A stretch of 64,000 nt of DNA, from assembly GCF_019393635.1 (NCBI RefSeq), contig NC_057867.1, positions 63,119,492 to 63,183,491 on the forward strand, written 5' to 3'. How positions within the stretch are numbered: position 1 is the stretch's first letter; every line of letters starts with the position of its first letter. Position numbers and translations under genes: made by a program. The notes under the pieces were generated by a model that was given only the letters and a program-made list of their open reading frames with translations, made no database searches and was not told where the DNA came from. The DNA is from Dromiciops gliroides (lineage: Eukaryota; Chordata; Mammalia; Microbiotheria; Microbiotheriidae). This document shows, piece after piece, positions 21,255 through 31,330 of this stretch.

Positions 21255-21640
21255 TTGTACAGGTCCCTCATTTGACAGTGGAGGAAACTGAGGCCCAGAG
21301 AAAGGAAGTGACTTAGATCATAAAATTAGAACTGGGGGGCGGCTAGGTGGTGCAGTGGATAAAGCACCGGTCCTGGATTCAGGAGTACCTGAGTTCAAAT
21401 CCGGCCTCAGACACTTGACACTTACTAGCTGTGTGACCCTGGGCAAGTCACTTAACCCCCATTGCCCCGAAAAAAAAAATTGGAACTGGAAGGAACCTTG
21501 AGGCAATGGAGTCCACCTCCTTCATTTTACAGATAAAGAAACTTCAAGCACAGAGGTTAAGTGAATTGCCCAAGGTCACACAGCCAGTTAAATGTCTGAG
21601 GCAATATTTGAACGGACTACGGACTCTGGCTCTGCTACTT
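21255..21640 (-). repeat. MIR/L3-type fragments split by a SINE
   Basis: 'agtggaggaaactgaggccc' lies left of the SINE, while 'tttacagataaagaaact' and 'attgcccaaggtcacacagc' lie right. Two antisense MIR-like copies may be involved. Confidence 0.55.
21336..21475 (+). mobile_element. Marsupial tRNA-derived SINE, full length
   Basis: Sense orientation: GGCGGCTAGGTGGTGCAGTG, CTGAGTTCAAATCCGGCC, 'ctgtgtgaccctgggcaag', then an A tail. The duplication AAAATTAGAACTGG / AAAATTGGAACTGG (21322-21335, 21476-21489) has one mismatch. Confidence 0.93.
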
Positions 21641-21689
21641 GTTCAAGGTCATAGAGAGAAGTTGGAGCCGAGTAAGGAATAACACCCAC

Positions 21690-22110
21690 GTAGCTGTGGA
21701 GCATCATGGCCCCGGCTAATGAAAACAAGGTGGGAGGAATGGGCCGCTGGACCATCAGAGAAGGAAAGCACAGCTCAATTGACTGAGCTGTGAGCAGTTA
21801 TTTTAGCTGATGAATTGACAAAGAGCTCCAAGGACAATGGCATTTCTGCCGTAATCGACGCTTCCCTGGATTCTGACATTCATCTACAAGATGGTTCGGC
21901 ATTCAAGTTAGAGATGCAGAAAGCCAACAAGGGAGAGATTAGGGGAAGGACCGAGACAGACCTTGAAATGCTCCCGCTCCCTCTCTGGGTCCCATCTGTG
22001 CCACCCTCCCTCCTCCCCCCATTCCCAGCTGCTTTTATAGCAGTCAAGATTCACTGGAGGGTGCATATCCAGGGCTTTCTTGTTTCTGGAGACTTTTTTC
22101 AAGATTTTTG
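21690..22110. promoter_or_regulatory. Candidate conserved enhancer-like element
   Basis: A repeat-free 420 bp with CpG-containing AT-rich motifs such as GCCGTAATCGACGC, TTTTAGCTGATGAATTGAC and CCCGGCTAATGAAAAC. The open frame across 21815-22111 has no recognised domain and no codon bias I can judge. An unannotated exon cannot be excluded, but regulatory DNA is the likelier reading. Confidence 0.35.
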
Positions 22111-22159
22111 AAAAATTCTTTTAACTCAAAGGGCAAAAGAGCATTCTTAGTGTTGAGGC

Positions 22160-22232
22160 AGTGTGCAGTCGAGTCCTACCCCTGATCCTTACTGGCTGTG
22201 TGACCCTGGGCAAGTCACTTAACCCCAATTGT
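22160..22232 (+). mobile_element. Truncated SINE or MIR
   Basis: Only the 3' half remains: 'ccttactggctgtgtgacc' followed by GGGCAAGTCACTTAACCCC. Confidence 0.65.
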
Positions 22233-22489
22233 AGCCCCTTTTCTAAGGTACAAATAGGTTGCCTGTCCATCTATGTAGGTGAGGGAGAATTCTCCATCAT
22301 TGATTTTATCATCCCAGGTTGGGCCCCCAACCATGGATCACCCACCATGAAAATGTACTTTGGGGAAGATCCTGTGCTAGGCTCTATCATGGGCAGCGGG
22401 ATGGGCACACACATGTTTGAAAGCTGATCCTGCTCCGAAGGGGCTGGATGGTCTAGCAGATAGATTTCTGATGGGAATCCAGTGACTTT

Positions 22490-22770
22490 TCTCTGTTATA
22501 GCAGACTAGTGGCAAGAATGCCAAGCTTAGAATCAGGGTGGACAAGGGGCAGGAGCCACAGAGAGCATCTGCTCCAACAAGTAATAAAGGACAGGGCCAA
22601 CATTTGAATCCAGGACCTCTTACTCCTAATCCAGTGCTTTTTTTTTGGATGAGGCAATTGGGGTTAAGTGACTCGCCTAGGGTCACACAGCTAGTAGTGT
22701 CAAGTGTCAGAGCCCGGAAAAATACCATTTTTTTGGGAATCTAGTGCTTTCTTCCACTGTATCATGCTGC
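22490..22770 (-). repeat. MIR-type fragment split by a SINE
   Basis: 'gagcatctgctccaacaag', 'catttgaatccaggacctc' and, after the insertion, 'cactgtatcatgctgcc' form an antisense MIR-like copy. Confidence 0.55.
22641..22737 (-). mobile_element. 5'-truncated marsupial SINE
   Basis: Poly-T, GATGAGGCAATTGGGGTTAA and 'gggtcacacagctagtag' are present, but the element stops after 'caagtgtcagagcccgg', short of the usual 5' end. Flanks AATCCAGTGCTTT / AATCTAGTGCTTT form a 13-bp duplication with one mismatch. Confidence 0.85.
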
Positions 22771-22918
22771 CTTCTGAGGACAGGAGGCCTACTGTCAAAT
22801 TCTGTGTCTCTGCCTTTGAGAAGCTATGTGTTTCTGGACAAGTCACTTAGCAGGTACTGAATAAAGTTAGTTCAATTGGAAGATATGGTATTCTAGAAGC
22901 CAAAGAAGTAAAGAATAG

Positions 22919-23560
22919 ATTGTAAGTTCCTTGAGGACAGGGGTGACTGTGTCATCAGTTCTTGCCTGGACTTCTTTTAGTAGCTTTCTGCTTCTAGTCC
23001 CCCCTCTCCAATCCGTCTTCTCTAAGCTGCCAAAAGAAGTCTTCCTAAGGCATGGTTTTGAACATAGCACTCTCTTGCTCAAAAACTTTCAGTTGCTCCC
23101 TATTGCCTCTAGGAAAACATGCCAACTCCTCAGCCTGACAAGGAGGGCCCTCTAGAATCCCATTCCCACTTGCCTTTCCAGCTGTTACTGTTGCTCCCCT
23201 TTATGCACACTATGCTCTAGCTAAAGTAGCCTCCTAGATGGTCTTGGAACTTGACATGCCATCTCCTCTCTCTGTGCCTTTGCCCAGGCTTTCCCTCACT
23301 CCTACGGTGGAATCCCTTCTCTCCTTCTCATTTCCTATTTCTCAGAATCTTTGTCTTCTTTCAATGCTCAGTTCAGGGGTCACCTCCTCTGGGAAGCCTT
23401 CACTGATCTCCCAGTTGTTAATGTTCCCCTCAGTAGATTGTAAACTCATTAAATGCTGGCAGGACTACTTTTGTTTTTTGTCCTTGTGTCCCCACTGCCT
23501 GGCACAGAGTAGGCGCTCTATAAGTTCTTGGTGGGTTGAACTGAATGAAAAGAAGGTTTC
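22919..23560 (+). repeat. L2 LINE 3' region, long copy
   Basis: Ordered sense motifs: 'ttcctaaggcatggttttg', 'acactctcttgctcaaa'-like block, 'agggccctctagaatccc', 'cctttgcccaggctttccc', 'ggtcacctcctctgggaagc', 'gtagattgtaaactcatt', 'ctgcctggcacagagtagg' and 'gttcttggtgggttgaactg'. About 640 bp, the best-preserved L2 copy in the window. The open frames in it are LINE remnants with stops and shifts. Confidence 0.8.
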
Positions 23561-23599
23561 TGATCTGGCTCAATTTGTATTCAGCACAAAATGATGCAG

Positions 23600-23700
23600 G
23601 ATCATAGGCCAGAGATCATCCGGCCCCACCCCCTTGTTGCACAGATGAGGCTCTGAAGTTAAGTGACTTGCCCAAGGTCACACAGCTAGTAAGAGACAAG
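23600..23700 (-). repeat. MIR/L3-type fragment
   Basis: 'agagatcatccggccccacc', 'cagatgaggctctgaagtt' and GACTTGCCCAAGGTCACAC in antisense order. Confidence 0.6.
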
Positions 23701-23714
23701 GGTAGTTGAAACAG

Positions 23715-23890
23715 AATTGAAAATGACAAGACATTTCCAAAGAGCCTGATGAGTAAAATGCCCATAGGGAGCTGAATTGGCCACATGCCATTAAACCTGA
23801 CTGAGGTGTTTGATCACAAACATTTAGTTACCAGCAATGTTCATGGAAGGTCATTATTGGGACATTATTGGCTCGTCCAACCTGCAGCCC
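23715..23890. promoter_or_regulatory. Candidate conserved non-coding element
   Basis: Repeat-free, AT-rich, with motifs TTGATCACAAACATTTAG and GGTCATTATTGGGAC. Low confidence, from composition and lack of repeats only. Confidence 0.2.
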
Positions 23891-24245
23891 ATGGTGGATG
23901 TGAGAGCTTGTCCTTGGGGTGGGGGCAGTGTGCTGGAGAGGGTCCCTCCCTAGTAGGTGGCTACAATTCAGAGTCTTATCATGTCCAAGTATGGGAGGGC
24001 TTCCTGTTGTGAGCCTCAGTTTCCTCCTTTATGAAATGAGGGCTGATACCAGATGATCTCTAAGTCCCCTTCCTAAAATTCCATGAGTCCTCTGCCTAAG
24101 CCTGTGTCAAATAGTAGCACTGAAATTGAACCCCAAATGACAAACAAGGGGGTAATTATTTCTATAATAAAAGCTCTTTCCTCAGAAGATTCCCCTCAGC
24201 TTGGCTAGAAGTCTGGGTGTTTACGTTTTTAACATTGAGAAAAGG

Positions 24246-24268
24246 TGTGTGTGTGTGTGTGTGTGTAT
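24246..24268. repeat. (GT)n microsatellite
   Basis: A short pure GT tract. Confidence 0.9.
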
Positions 24269-24305
24269 GTGTATAGGGGGCAGTGGGGAGGTGACTTCCA
24301 CTTTT

Positions 24306-24425
24306 ATTTTTATTTTTAATTTTTAAAAATTCTAAAAATCTCATTTATTTATTTATTTTGGTGAGGCAATTGAGGTTAAGTGACTTGCCCAGGGTCACAC
24401 AGCTAGTAAGTCACCTAGCTGCCCC
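24306..24425 (-). mobile_element. Internally deleted marsupial SINE
   Basis: An A/T-rich tail, GTGAGGCAATTGAGGTTAAG and 'cacacagctagtaag' join directly to 'tcacctagctgcccc', so the central part is missing. The flanks GTGACTTCCACTTTT / GTGACTTCTACTTTT (24291-24305, 24426-24440) are a 15-bp duplication with one mismatch. The deletion therefore occurred before or after a normal insertion. Confidence 0.85.
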
Positions 24426-24589
24426 GTGACTTCTACTTTTAAATAAATAAATGACCCTTAAGGGCTTGGCTGGGTTCTGTTTAAGGCAGAAGGCTGTGTT
24501 CATGCCTGTGGCAAACTGCTCCCTCGCCTCAGTTCTGTAAAATGGGGTAGAGGGACTAAATGATGCATCTCGGGTCTTTTCCATGTATG

Positions 24590-24790
24590 ATTTCATGTCA
24601 GAACCAGAAGGGGGGCCTTTGATACTGTTTAGGCCAACTCCCTCATTTTGGGGCTGGGGAAACTGAGGCAGAGAGGGGAAGAGGGGTCTCTAAAATAGAT
24701 TTGCAAGCTCCTTGTCAGAAGGGTCTGTGCCATCTATATGTAGTTCTAGGGGCATGTACATAGGAGGCACGTAAGAAATACTTGTTGGAA
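24590..24790. repeat. MIR (minus) and L2 terminus (plus)
   Basis: 24600-24680 carries 'ggaaactgaggcagagagg' in antisense MIR order. 24690-24790 ('gcaagctccttgtcagaag', 'aggaggcacgtaagaaat') is a sense L2 terminus. Confidence 0.5.
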
Positions 24791-24868
24791 AGGGGAAAAA
24801 CCCCTTATACGTCCTATGATCTTTTTGGCCACACTGAGCTTTGGCAGGAAGTCTGGAGAGATGGAAGG

Positions 24869-25096
24869 GGCAGCTGGGGTGGTGCAGTGGGTAGAGTGCT
24901 GGGCCTGGAGTCGGGAAGACTCATCTTGAGTTCAAATTCAGGCTCAGACACTTACTAGCCATGGAATCCTGGACAAGCCATTAACCCAGTTTGCCTCAGT
25001 TTCCTCATCAGTCAAATGAACTGAAGAAGAAAACCACTCCAGTGTCTTTGTCAAGGAAACCCCAAATGGGGTCACGAAGAGTCACCTGAGCAACAA
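24869..25096 (+). mobile_element. Full-length longer tRNA-derived SINE with perfect duplication
   Basis: Head: GCAGCTGGGGTGGTGCAGTG, 'cttgagttcaaattcagg'. Middle: 'gtttgcctcagtttcctc'. Tail: 'accactccagtgtctttgtc', 'aaaccccaaatggggtcac', 'caacaactgg'. A perfect 16-bp duplication (24853-24868, 25097-25112, starting CTGGAGAGATGG) defines the ends. This is a distinct, longer SINE than the WSINE1-like copies. Its tail also occurs alone at 15670-15800 and 26755-27010. Confidence 0.9.
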
Positions 25097-25112
25097 CTGG
25101 AGAGATGGAAGG

Positions 25113-25840
25113 AAGGGGAGAAGGGCAAGGGAAGGTAGGGCAGTCACGGGGAAGTGTGTGTTTCCCCTTGGATCCCGGGTGTCATTTGGGGCTCCCCCTT
25201 TGCCAGCCTCTTTGGCCCGAATCCCCCCAGGGCCTCTCCACCTGCCCTTTAACCCTTTGCCCTGATTGAACAGAAGCCCATTCTCTCCCAGAAAGTCCCT
25301 GGCCCCTGCTCCCAAGAGTCCTCTGCTCCCAAGAGTCCAGACCACACCACATCAGCAGGGCTCCTGCATGGAAACCATTTTCCCTGGGTTCTTATGGGAA
25401 TAGGTGTGGGGTTAAAGAAAAGCTGGCTGACCTCCCCCCTCCCCAAAACTAAGTCGATGGAGGTGAGAGGCACAGAGATTACTGGAAACGGAGTTGAATG
25501 GTTCCTAACCGAAAAGCACGTGGATTGAAGTACTATGCTCTGCAATCTCTGAAAAGGGAATTAAAGAGATTTTTTTACATTAACTTAGTTTTCAACAGGT
25601 CACAATGAATGTTCTCTTGATGTTATGGGGGTTTCATATTCTCTTAGGACTTGTAGGCCTTCCAGCTCCCCCACCTTGAGTTGACATTGCCTTGAAACTG
25701 TCACTTAGCCTTAGCTCCAGGAGAATGGAGCCATCTTGGAGTCCAGAGGGATTTGGGGCCCCTGTGGATGCCCCTCCTCCAAATTCCCTCCAAATTCCCA
25801 CTTCGTACTGGATCTGGGGACCCCCAAGAGTGCTGTAGCA
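25113..25840. other. Single-copy non-coding DNA
   Basis: No gene or clear repeat. Open frames of up to about 98 codons on the minus strand have no recognisable content. Confidence 0.45.
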
Positions 25841-25857
25841 CTTTGGGGGTGTTTTTT

Positions 25858-26016
25858 TTGTAAATTGAGTCTTTTTTTTTGGTGAGGCAATTGGGGTTAA
25901 GTGACTTGCCCAGGGTCACACAGCTAGTAAGTGTTAGGTGTCTGAGGTCTGATTTGAACTCAGGTCCTCCTGAATCCAGGGCCAGTGCTCTATCCACTGT
26001 GCCACCTAGCCGCCCC
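25858..26016 (-). mobile_element. Marsupial tRNA-derived SINE, full length
   Basis: Poly-T tail, standard antisense body, ending 'gccacctagccgcccc'. The flanks TGGGGGTGTTTTTT (25844-25857, 26017-26030) are a 14-bp duplication. Confidence 0.9.
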
Positions 26017-26030
26017 TGGGGGTGTTTTTT

Positions 26031-26480
26031 GGAAAATGTTCTATTGATCTTTTAAAAATCTCTGGCCCTTCCCAACAAAAAAAGTACCGTTAAGCAAAAC
26101 AAATGGATATGTTGGCCATGTCCGACAACATATGCCTTATTCTAGGGCATCTCTTTGCCAGGAGGTCCTGTCCTTGGACTTCTCTCCCTTCTGTCTGTCC
26201 TTAGAGGAAGCTGTGGGATACTCACTAGAATGCTAGAGGAAGTGAGATTAAGACCCTGCCCCTGGCTACCCCCCCACCCTCCTTTCCTCCAGGAAAAAGT
26301 TTTCTCCCTGCAGTTTTTCTGTAGTATTTTGTCTGGACCCCTCATTTGCTTTCATAACGCTGCTCACTAGCTTGATGACCCCTTTCAGTTTCTTCATCTG
26401 TAAAATGGGTTCAGTATGATGCCAAGCCTTAACATCTGGATCTCTGGATCCCATTTGCCAAAGGAATCTTCAGTTGCATT
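26031..26480. other. Single-copy DNA with a short MIR trace
   Basis: 'cagtttcttcatctgtaaaa' at about 26388-26407 is a sense MIR 3' motif. The rest is unrecognised. Confidence 0.4.
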
Positions 26481-26620
26481 TCCAGTTCTGTATCACTATG
26501 ACTAGAATACCTCATCACCTAGAAGGTAAAGACTATTCTTTATCTTTCTTTTGTCACCCTCAGCCACTAGCACCAAGTAGGGTGTTAGAGACATGTTGGT
26601 TAGTTTGTCTAGGGATGACT
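26480..26620 (+). repeat. L2 terminus
   Basis: 'aaggtaaagactattcttta', 'gccactagcaccaagtag' and 'gttagagacatgttggtt' follow the L2 terminal layout. Confidence 0.45.
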
Positions 26621-26629
26621 GATCAGTAA

Positions 26630-27165
26630 ATGTCAGATTATACGAGTTGGGACACAGCAAGAAGATTGGAGAGCTTGGACTTGGGGTCAAGAAGACCTGG
26701 ATGCAAATCTGGCTTCTTGGCCCTTACTAGTGTTGTCCTTCCAAAAATATGGTTCAGTTGGTTTCCAGTCATGTCTGACTCTTTGTTGTCATTTTTTTTG
26801 CAGGGCAATGAGGGTTAAGTGACTTTCCTAGGGTCACATAGCTAGTAAGTGTCAAGTGTCTGAGACCGGATTTGAACTCAGGTCCTCCTGAATCCAAGGC
26901 CGGTGCTTTATCCACTGCAGCACTACCTAGCTGCCCCCCCGTGTCTGACTCTTCGCGACCCATTTGGGGTTTTCTTGGCAAAGATACTGGAGTGGCTTGC
27001 CATTTCCTTCTCTGGCTCATTTGACAAGACTCTAAGCTATACCTCTCTGAATCTTTCTCTTCATCTGTAGAATGGGACCAGTAATAGCCATGGAACTTAC
27101 TTCACATGAGGCTAAAAAGAGATAAGGTATGAAATACTTTGAGAATTTGAAAGTGTCATAGAAAT
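26630..27165. repeat. MIR (plus) containing a nested pair of SINEs
   Basis: Sense MIR: 'tggacttggggtcaagaag', 'gacctggatgcaaatctgg', and on the far side 'aatctttctcttcatctgtag', 'tacttcacatgagg'. A tail of the longer SINE in minus orientation (26755-27010) sits inside it and is itself interrupted by a WSINE1-like copy at 26785-26941. This gives a three-level insertion order. Confidence 0.65.
26785..26941 (-). mobile_element. Marsupial SINE nested in another SINE
   Basis: The antisense body (GCAGGGCAATGAGGGTTAAG to 'tacctagctgcccccc') interrupts the 'tgtctgactctt' motif of the older SINE, which appears on both sides (26773-26784, 26942-26953) as the duplication. Confidence 0.85.
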
Positions 27166-27319
27166 ACCAGCTGGTATTTGATTCTTCTCTTTGCAAAGGC
27201 ATATCCCTGTTTCCAAAGCATGGGGGAAAAACATCTATTCATCTATTTATTTATCTACTTATTTGTTGTTCTGAATGAACGGACAGTGACAAATGTGTTT
27301 AGGCCCACACCTCACACCA

Positions 27320-27535
27320 TTGCACTTAGGAGTGGATATTTAGAATTCAGGGGGACCTTAGAGGTCATCTTGCCTAATACCTTCATCTTTAAAGTGAGGA
27401 AACTGAGGCCAACAGAGGGGAAATTTCATGCCCCAAATCCCCCTGGGTTGCAAAGGAACAGAGCTAGCATCTGGAAGCAGGTCTTCTGACTGCAAATTGA
27501 ACTCTCTGTCTACCGTGCTCTGCTGCTTCTTATAT
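27320..27535 (-). repeat. MIR/L3-type fragment
   Basis: 'gaccttagaggtcatcttg', 'aagtgaggaaactgaggcc' and 'gcaggtcttctgactgc' in antisense order. Confidence 0.55.
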
Positions 27536-27544
27536 TACAATAAA

Positions 27545-28060
27545 TTCCAGTTGGATCAATGTTTGCAAAAACAAGCCATTTCAAAAGGGAAGAAACAGGA
27601 ATGATATGTTTACCTCAACACCAGAGAAGGGGAGAAAATCTTCTCAAACTATTGGAAGAAGTTGTAGGAGATAGAATAGATGAATTTGATTATAGAGAAA
27701 GAAAGGAGTTGAGGCCAATGTAATTTGGAAGTTTTCAAAAGGAAATGGGGATGCAGGTGGGGAGAGTCTTTGGCACCTAGATATGATATTAGAAATGTCT
27801 GACATCTAGATTCTATAAGGAACTGACTAGATTTGATAAAGAGTAAGGCTTAGTATTTGGTGGTTAAATGGTTAAGTATAATTCTTAAGTTAGGAAACCT
27901 GAATTGCTAATGATCACTTGAAAACTGTTCAAACTACTTAATAATCAGAGAAGCAAATGAGACCAACTTTCAGGTACTATCTTCTACCCATCAAAATGAC
28001 AAAGAGATTCAATCTGGCACTGGCTGGGTTGGGGGAAGGGGCAGGGACAGCAGGCATTCT
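27545..28060 (+). repeat. L1 ORF2 3' fragment, probable
   Basis: 'agatgaatttgattatag', 'aatgatcacttgaaaactg', 'gaagcaaatgagaccaac' and 'tcttctacccatcaaaatg' are compatible with the 3' end of a LINE-1 ORF2 in sense. Stops interrupt all frames. Moderate to low certainty, from memory of L1 layout. Confidence 0.4.
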
Positions 28061-28189
28061 TGATCAAACTGAATTCTTTAGAATTTTAGCTTTGGAAAAA
28101 CCAGAGTTTTGGTTTTGAGTTAAAAAATAAGACTTGTAAAACTCATCATATATACACTTTTCCTTAGTGGGACCAAGACTATACTGCGT

Positions 28190-28272
28190 ATGCAGCTAGG
28201 TGGTAGGGTAGATAGAGCCCCAGACCTGGAATACGGATAGACCTGGGTTCAAATCCAGCTTCAAACACTTTG
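28190..28272 (+). mobile_element. Truncated marsupial SINE
   Basis: 'gcagctaggtggtagggtag' and 'acctgggttcaaatccagc' are the 5' half of a SINE in sense. The 3' half is absent. Confidence 0.7.
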
Positions 28273-28279
28273 TTCTTGA

Positions 28280-29080
28280 TGATAGTGTGCTGGCCCTTTG
28301 GTATTACCTTTTCCTGTTTCCTACGCATTAATTATCTCTTAGCTGGATCTCTTCCACTATTGGGCAGACCTGTTATTGGACTGCCACATCCTGAACTAGC
28401 TTTCTTTTTTTGGTACAAGCCCTTCAGTTCATGATGGACTCTAACCAATTAATGCATTTCCTGTTTAGCATCATCTCATTTCCTCATGGTTTTCCCTCTT
28501 TCTAAGTGGATGAAGAACTTTTTCTACACCTCCTTTAATGCCTTTGATGACTGACTGAATAGAGAGGTGGTCTCACCTGATGAAGGTGTCTGGCACAGAG
28601 CATCCTGCTAGTTACTTTCCTTGGGGTGGTGGTGATTCATTGCTTCATTCTGTCGAACCTCTTCCCCTTAGGAAAGTCAAACTCAGGGCTTAGGTGAAGA
28701 TACATTTTCTTACCTTAAAGATCCCTTCTCTAAAATTGTTGCCCACCTTCTATTCTCTTTCATCTTTCAAAGATCAATGACAATGGTTCAGCAATCCAAT
28801 CTCTTAGTTCTTTTTCCAGTACCTTGGGGATATAGTGCACTTGTGCCTTATGACTCGAACTCATCAAGGGAAGCTAGTGGTTGTCTTATCATTTATCTTG
28901 AGTCTCAATTCCTTATTAGTTATATTCAGTCTGCCCTTTCCAGGCTCAAGATAATTTTCCTTGGCAGAGAAAACTGAAGCAAAGGGAGAGCTGAGAAGCT
29001 GTCTTTTATCTCTCATCCATTGCCATAGTCCCATCCATCCCAGCATTTGGTCCTCCTCCCCTTCTTTGATCTTCCTATTT
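28280..29080. other. Unrecognised non-coding DNA
   Basis: No gene and no family I can name. AT content rises here compared with the left part of the window. Confidence 0.4.
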
Positions 29081-29084
29081 TCTG

Positions 29085-29470
29085 CAATATAGTTTTATTT
29101 TAAATTTTTCTCAATTACATGTAAAGATATTTTTTTGAGTTCCAAATTTTTCTCCCACCCTCCCTTCCCTCCCCACTCCCTGCTCTGGAGGTAAGCAAGC
29201 AATTTGATAATAGGTTATACATTACAATCATGTTAAACATGTTTCTATGTTAATCAGAACAAAAGGGGAAAAAGACAAGAAAGAATAAACAGAAACAATA
29301 ACAAAAAAGCAACAACAAAAGTGAAAATAGTATGCTTCAGTCTGCCTTCAGACTCCATAGTTCTTTTTCTGAATGTGGAGAGCATTTTCCACCATAAGTC
29401 TTTTGGCATGCAATATAGTTTAAACTCTGCTCCCTGCCAAATCCAAAACAAATAGAACTCTAGCTTTAGT
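29085..29470. repeat. Dispersed marsupial repeat, family E, copy 1
   Basis: Ordered motifs: 'ttctcaattacatgtaaag', 'gagttccaaatttttctccc', 'gcaagcaatttgataatagg', 'caatcatgttaaacatg', 'atagtatgcttcagtctgcc' and 'ccaccataagtcttttggc'. The same order is present at 37160-37445, and related parts at 30810-31330. I believe it is a widespread marsupial retroelement piece but do not name it. Confidence 0.65.
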
Positions 29471-29690
29471 GTTCCTGACAACATTCCTGTTAAGAGTGGA
29501 CCCTGGTTTTATATTAATCTTTCCTTACCCACCCTTGCTTCTATCTTTTGTACATGCCTCTAAAATCTAACGCCTGATACGGGGAGGAGGCAAGGGACCC
29601 ATTCCACCAGCCTTTTGGGGCTCAGAGAGTTGACCTTAGACCTTTTGGACAGTAGGAAGGAAAGAGTGCAAGGTTCTTTCACTGGGGTCT
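29470..29690. other. Unrecognised non-coding DNA
   Basis: No gene or repeat family identified. Confidence 0.35.
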
Positions 29691-29708
29691 CTTTTGCATG
29701 CTCTCTTG

Positions 29709-29830
29709 GTTAAGTGACTTGCCTAGGGTCACACAGCTAGTAAGTGTCAAGTGTCTGAGGTCAGATTTGAACTCAGGTCCTCCTGAATCCAGGGCCAGTG
29801 CTTTATCCACTGTGCCACCTAGCTGCCCTG
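29709..29830 (-). mobile_element. 3'-truncated marsupial SINE
   Basis: It starts within GTTAAGTGACTTGCCTAGGG without the poly-T and runs to 'gccacctagctgccc'. Flanks TTTGCATGCTCTCTTG (29693-29708, 29831-29846) are a perfect 16-bp duplication, so the tail was missing at or soon after insertion. Confidence 0.9.
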
Positions 29831-29846
29831 TTTGCATGCTCTCTTG

Positions 29847-30239
29847 TTTCTACCTTAACAGACAACCAGAAGGGTCATCTTCACTATGTTATAAATGAAT
29901 AAGAAATAGCCCAAATACTTGTATTATATACTCTGAGATGGAGAGCTTGGCCCCTCCATTGCACCTTATCAAAAGCTTACAGAGGCCTGTTTACCAAGTC
30001 TTCATGTGGGTCCCCTGCTTCACCACTGCATCGCCCCCCCCCACTGGATCCTCATTGGCCAGTTCCTCTTACAACAGCATATGATGTTGTCTCATAATTT
30101 CTAGGCACTAGGGCTAGGCCCTCAAAGATTACTGTAGTCTTAGTCCTTAGATAACAGGAAACAAAATCATTGAAGGTTTTTTCTCTCTAAGTACTTTTAG
30201 AACAAACTACAAACCAAGGCATGCTTAGGACAGAATAAA
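29847..30239. other. Unrecognised non-coding DNA
   Basis: No gene seen. Confidence 0.35.
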
Positions 30240-30730
30240 AGGAAAGTGTACCCTCTTTCCATTTTTGCTGTTGAATAAGGCAGACTTCATTTCAAAGCTG
30301 AATTGATATGTAAATTCCACTCAATTAATTGACTTTCCCAGCTGTGGCCAGAGGCAGAGATGTATTATTTATAAAGTGCTCTCTCTGAGCTGCTGTGAGA
30401 ACTTAATTTAATATCAATGAAACTTATAAACCAATAATGAGGGGGGGGGCTCCAGGAGCATTTGTTGGGTTTTCCAAGAAAGAACTGGACCACGTCTTTG
30501 TTGTAAGTGAAATCTGCTGGGGGCTGCTGGGTTTTAAAGAATGGAAAGATTGCATCTGAAGTCCTTTAAAGCCCTTTCCTTGAGCATGGCCTGTGGTGAC
30601 TGGCAGGGATGATGGAGTGGATAGCTTGGTGTCTAGAATCCATTGTCAGTGTCATTACAAATGTAATGAAACTACTATTTTCCAGCACAGAGCTTAACTG
30701 ACTCAATATGGTATTTCAAAATTCTTTTCT
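30240..30730. promoter_or_regulatory. Candidate conserved enhancer-like element
   Basis: A repeat-free block with motifs such as CACTCAATTAATTGACTTTC, GTATTATTTATAAAGTGC, TTTAATATCAATGAAACTT and CATTACAAATGTAATGAAAC (partly palindromic). The density of TAAT/ATTA cores exceeds that of the flanks. Inference from composition only. Confidence 0.35.
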
Positions 30731-30809
30731 ATAGGTCAATCTTGGTGCCCAGGTTTATCAATTTACCTGCCCCGAACCAGTGGTGATCTCAAAGAGCAAA
30801 AGCATGACT

Positions 30810-31330
30810 TTCTCCTTTCTTTTAAATTTGATTTTATTTTCTGTTCTGAATTTTTTCCCTTCCCCTCTTTTTTCCCATTATGAATTTGCGTAGTGCATGT
30901 CAAATTCCTGCCTTAGCTAGGTCCACTCCCCCCCAAAATAAAGTAAAAGAAGAAAGAGAAGAAAATCAGCTTTCTCTCTGGAGGCAGATAATATATTTTG
31001 TTACATGTCCTTTGGAATTATAGTTGGTCACTTTTTTTTTTGCAGGGCAATGAGGGTTAAGTGACTTGCCCAGGGTCACATAGCTAGTAAATGTAAGTGT
31101 CTGAGGTCACATTTGAACTCAGGTTCTTCTGAGTCCAGTGCCAGTGCTTTATCCACTGCAGCGCCACCACCTGTCTGACCCCGGTAGTTGGTCACTGTTG
31201 ATCAGAGTTGCTATGTCTTTCAAAGTTGATTATCTTTACTTACAATATTGCTGTTACTGTATAAATTGTTCTCCCGGTTCTGTTCACTTCACTTTGTATC
31301 ACTTGATAAAGGCAAGTAATGATAGTTTTG
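30810..31330. repeat. Family E copy, split by a SINE
   Basis: 'gcatgtcaaattcctgcc', 'ctctctggaggcagataat' and 'gtcctttggaattatagttg' lie left of the SINE. 'aatattgctgttactgtat', 'tgttctcccggttctgttc' and 'acttcactttgtatcac' lie right. This is the downstream extension of family E. Confidence 0.55.
31032..31184 (-). mobile_element. Marsupial tRNA-derived SINE
   Basis: Antisense body beginning GCAGGGCAATGAGGGTTAAG after poly-T. Perfect duplication TAGTTGGTCAC at 31021-31031 and 31185-31195. The 5' end is a diverged 'gccaccacctgtctgacc'. Confidence 0.92.
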
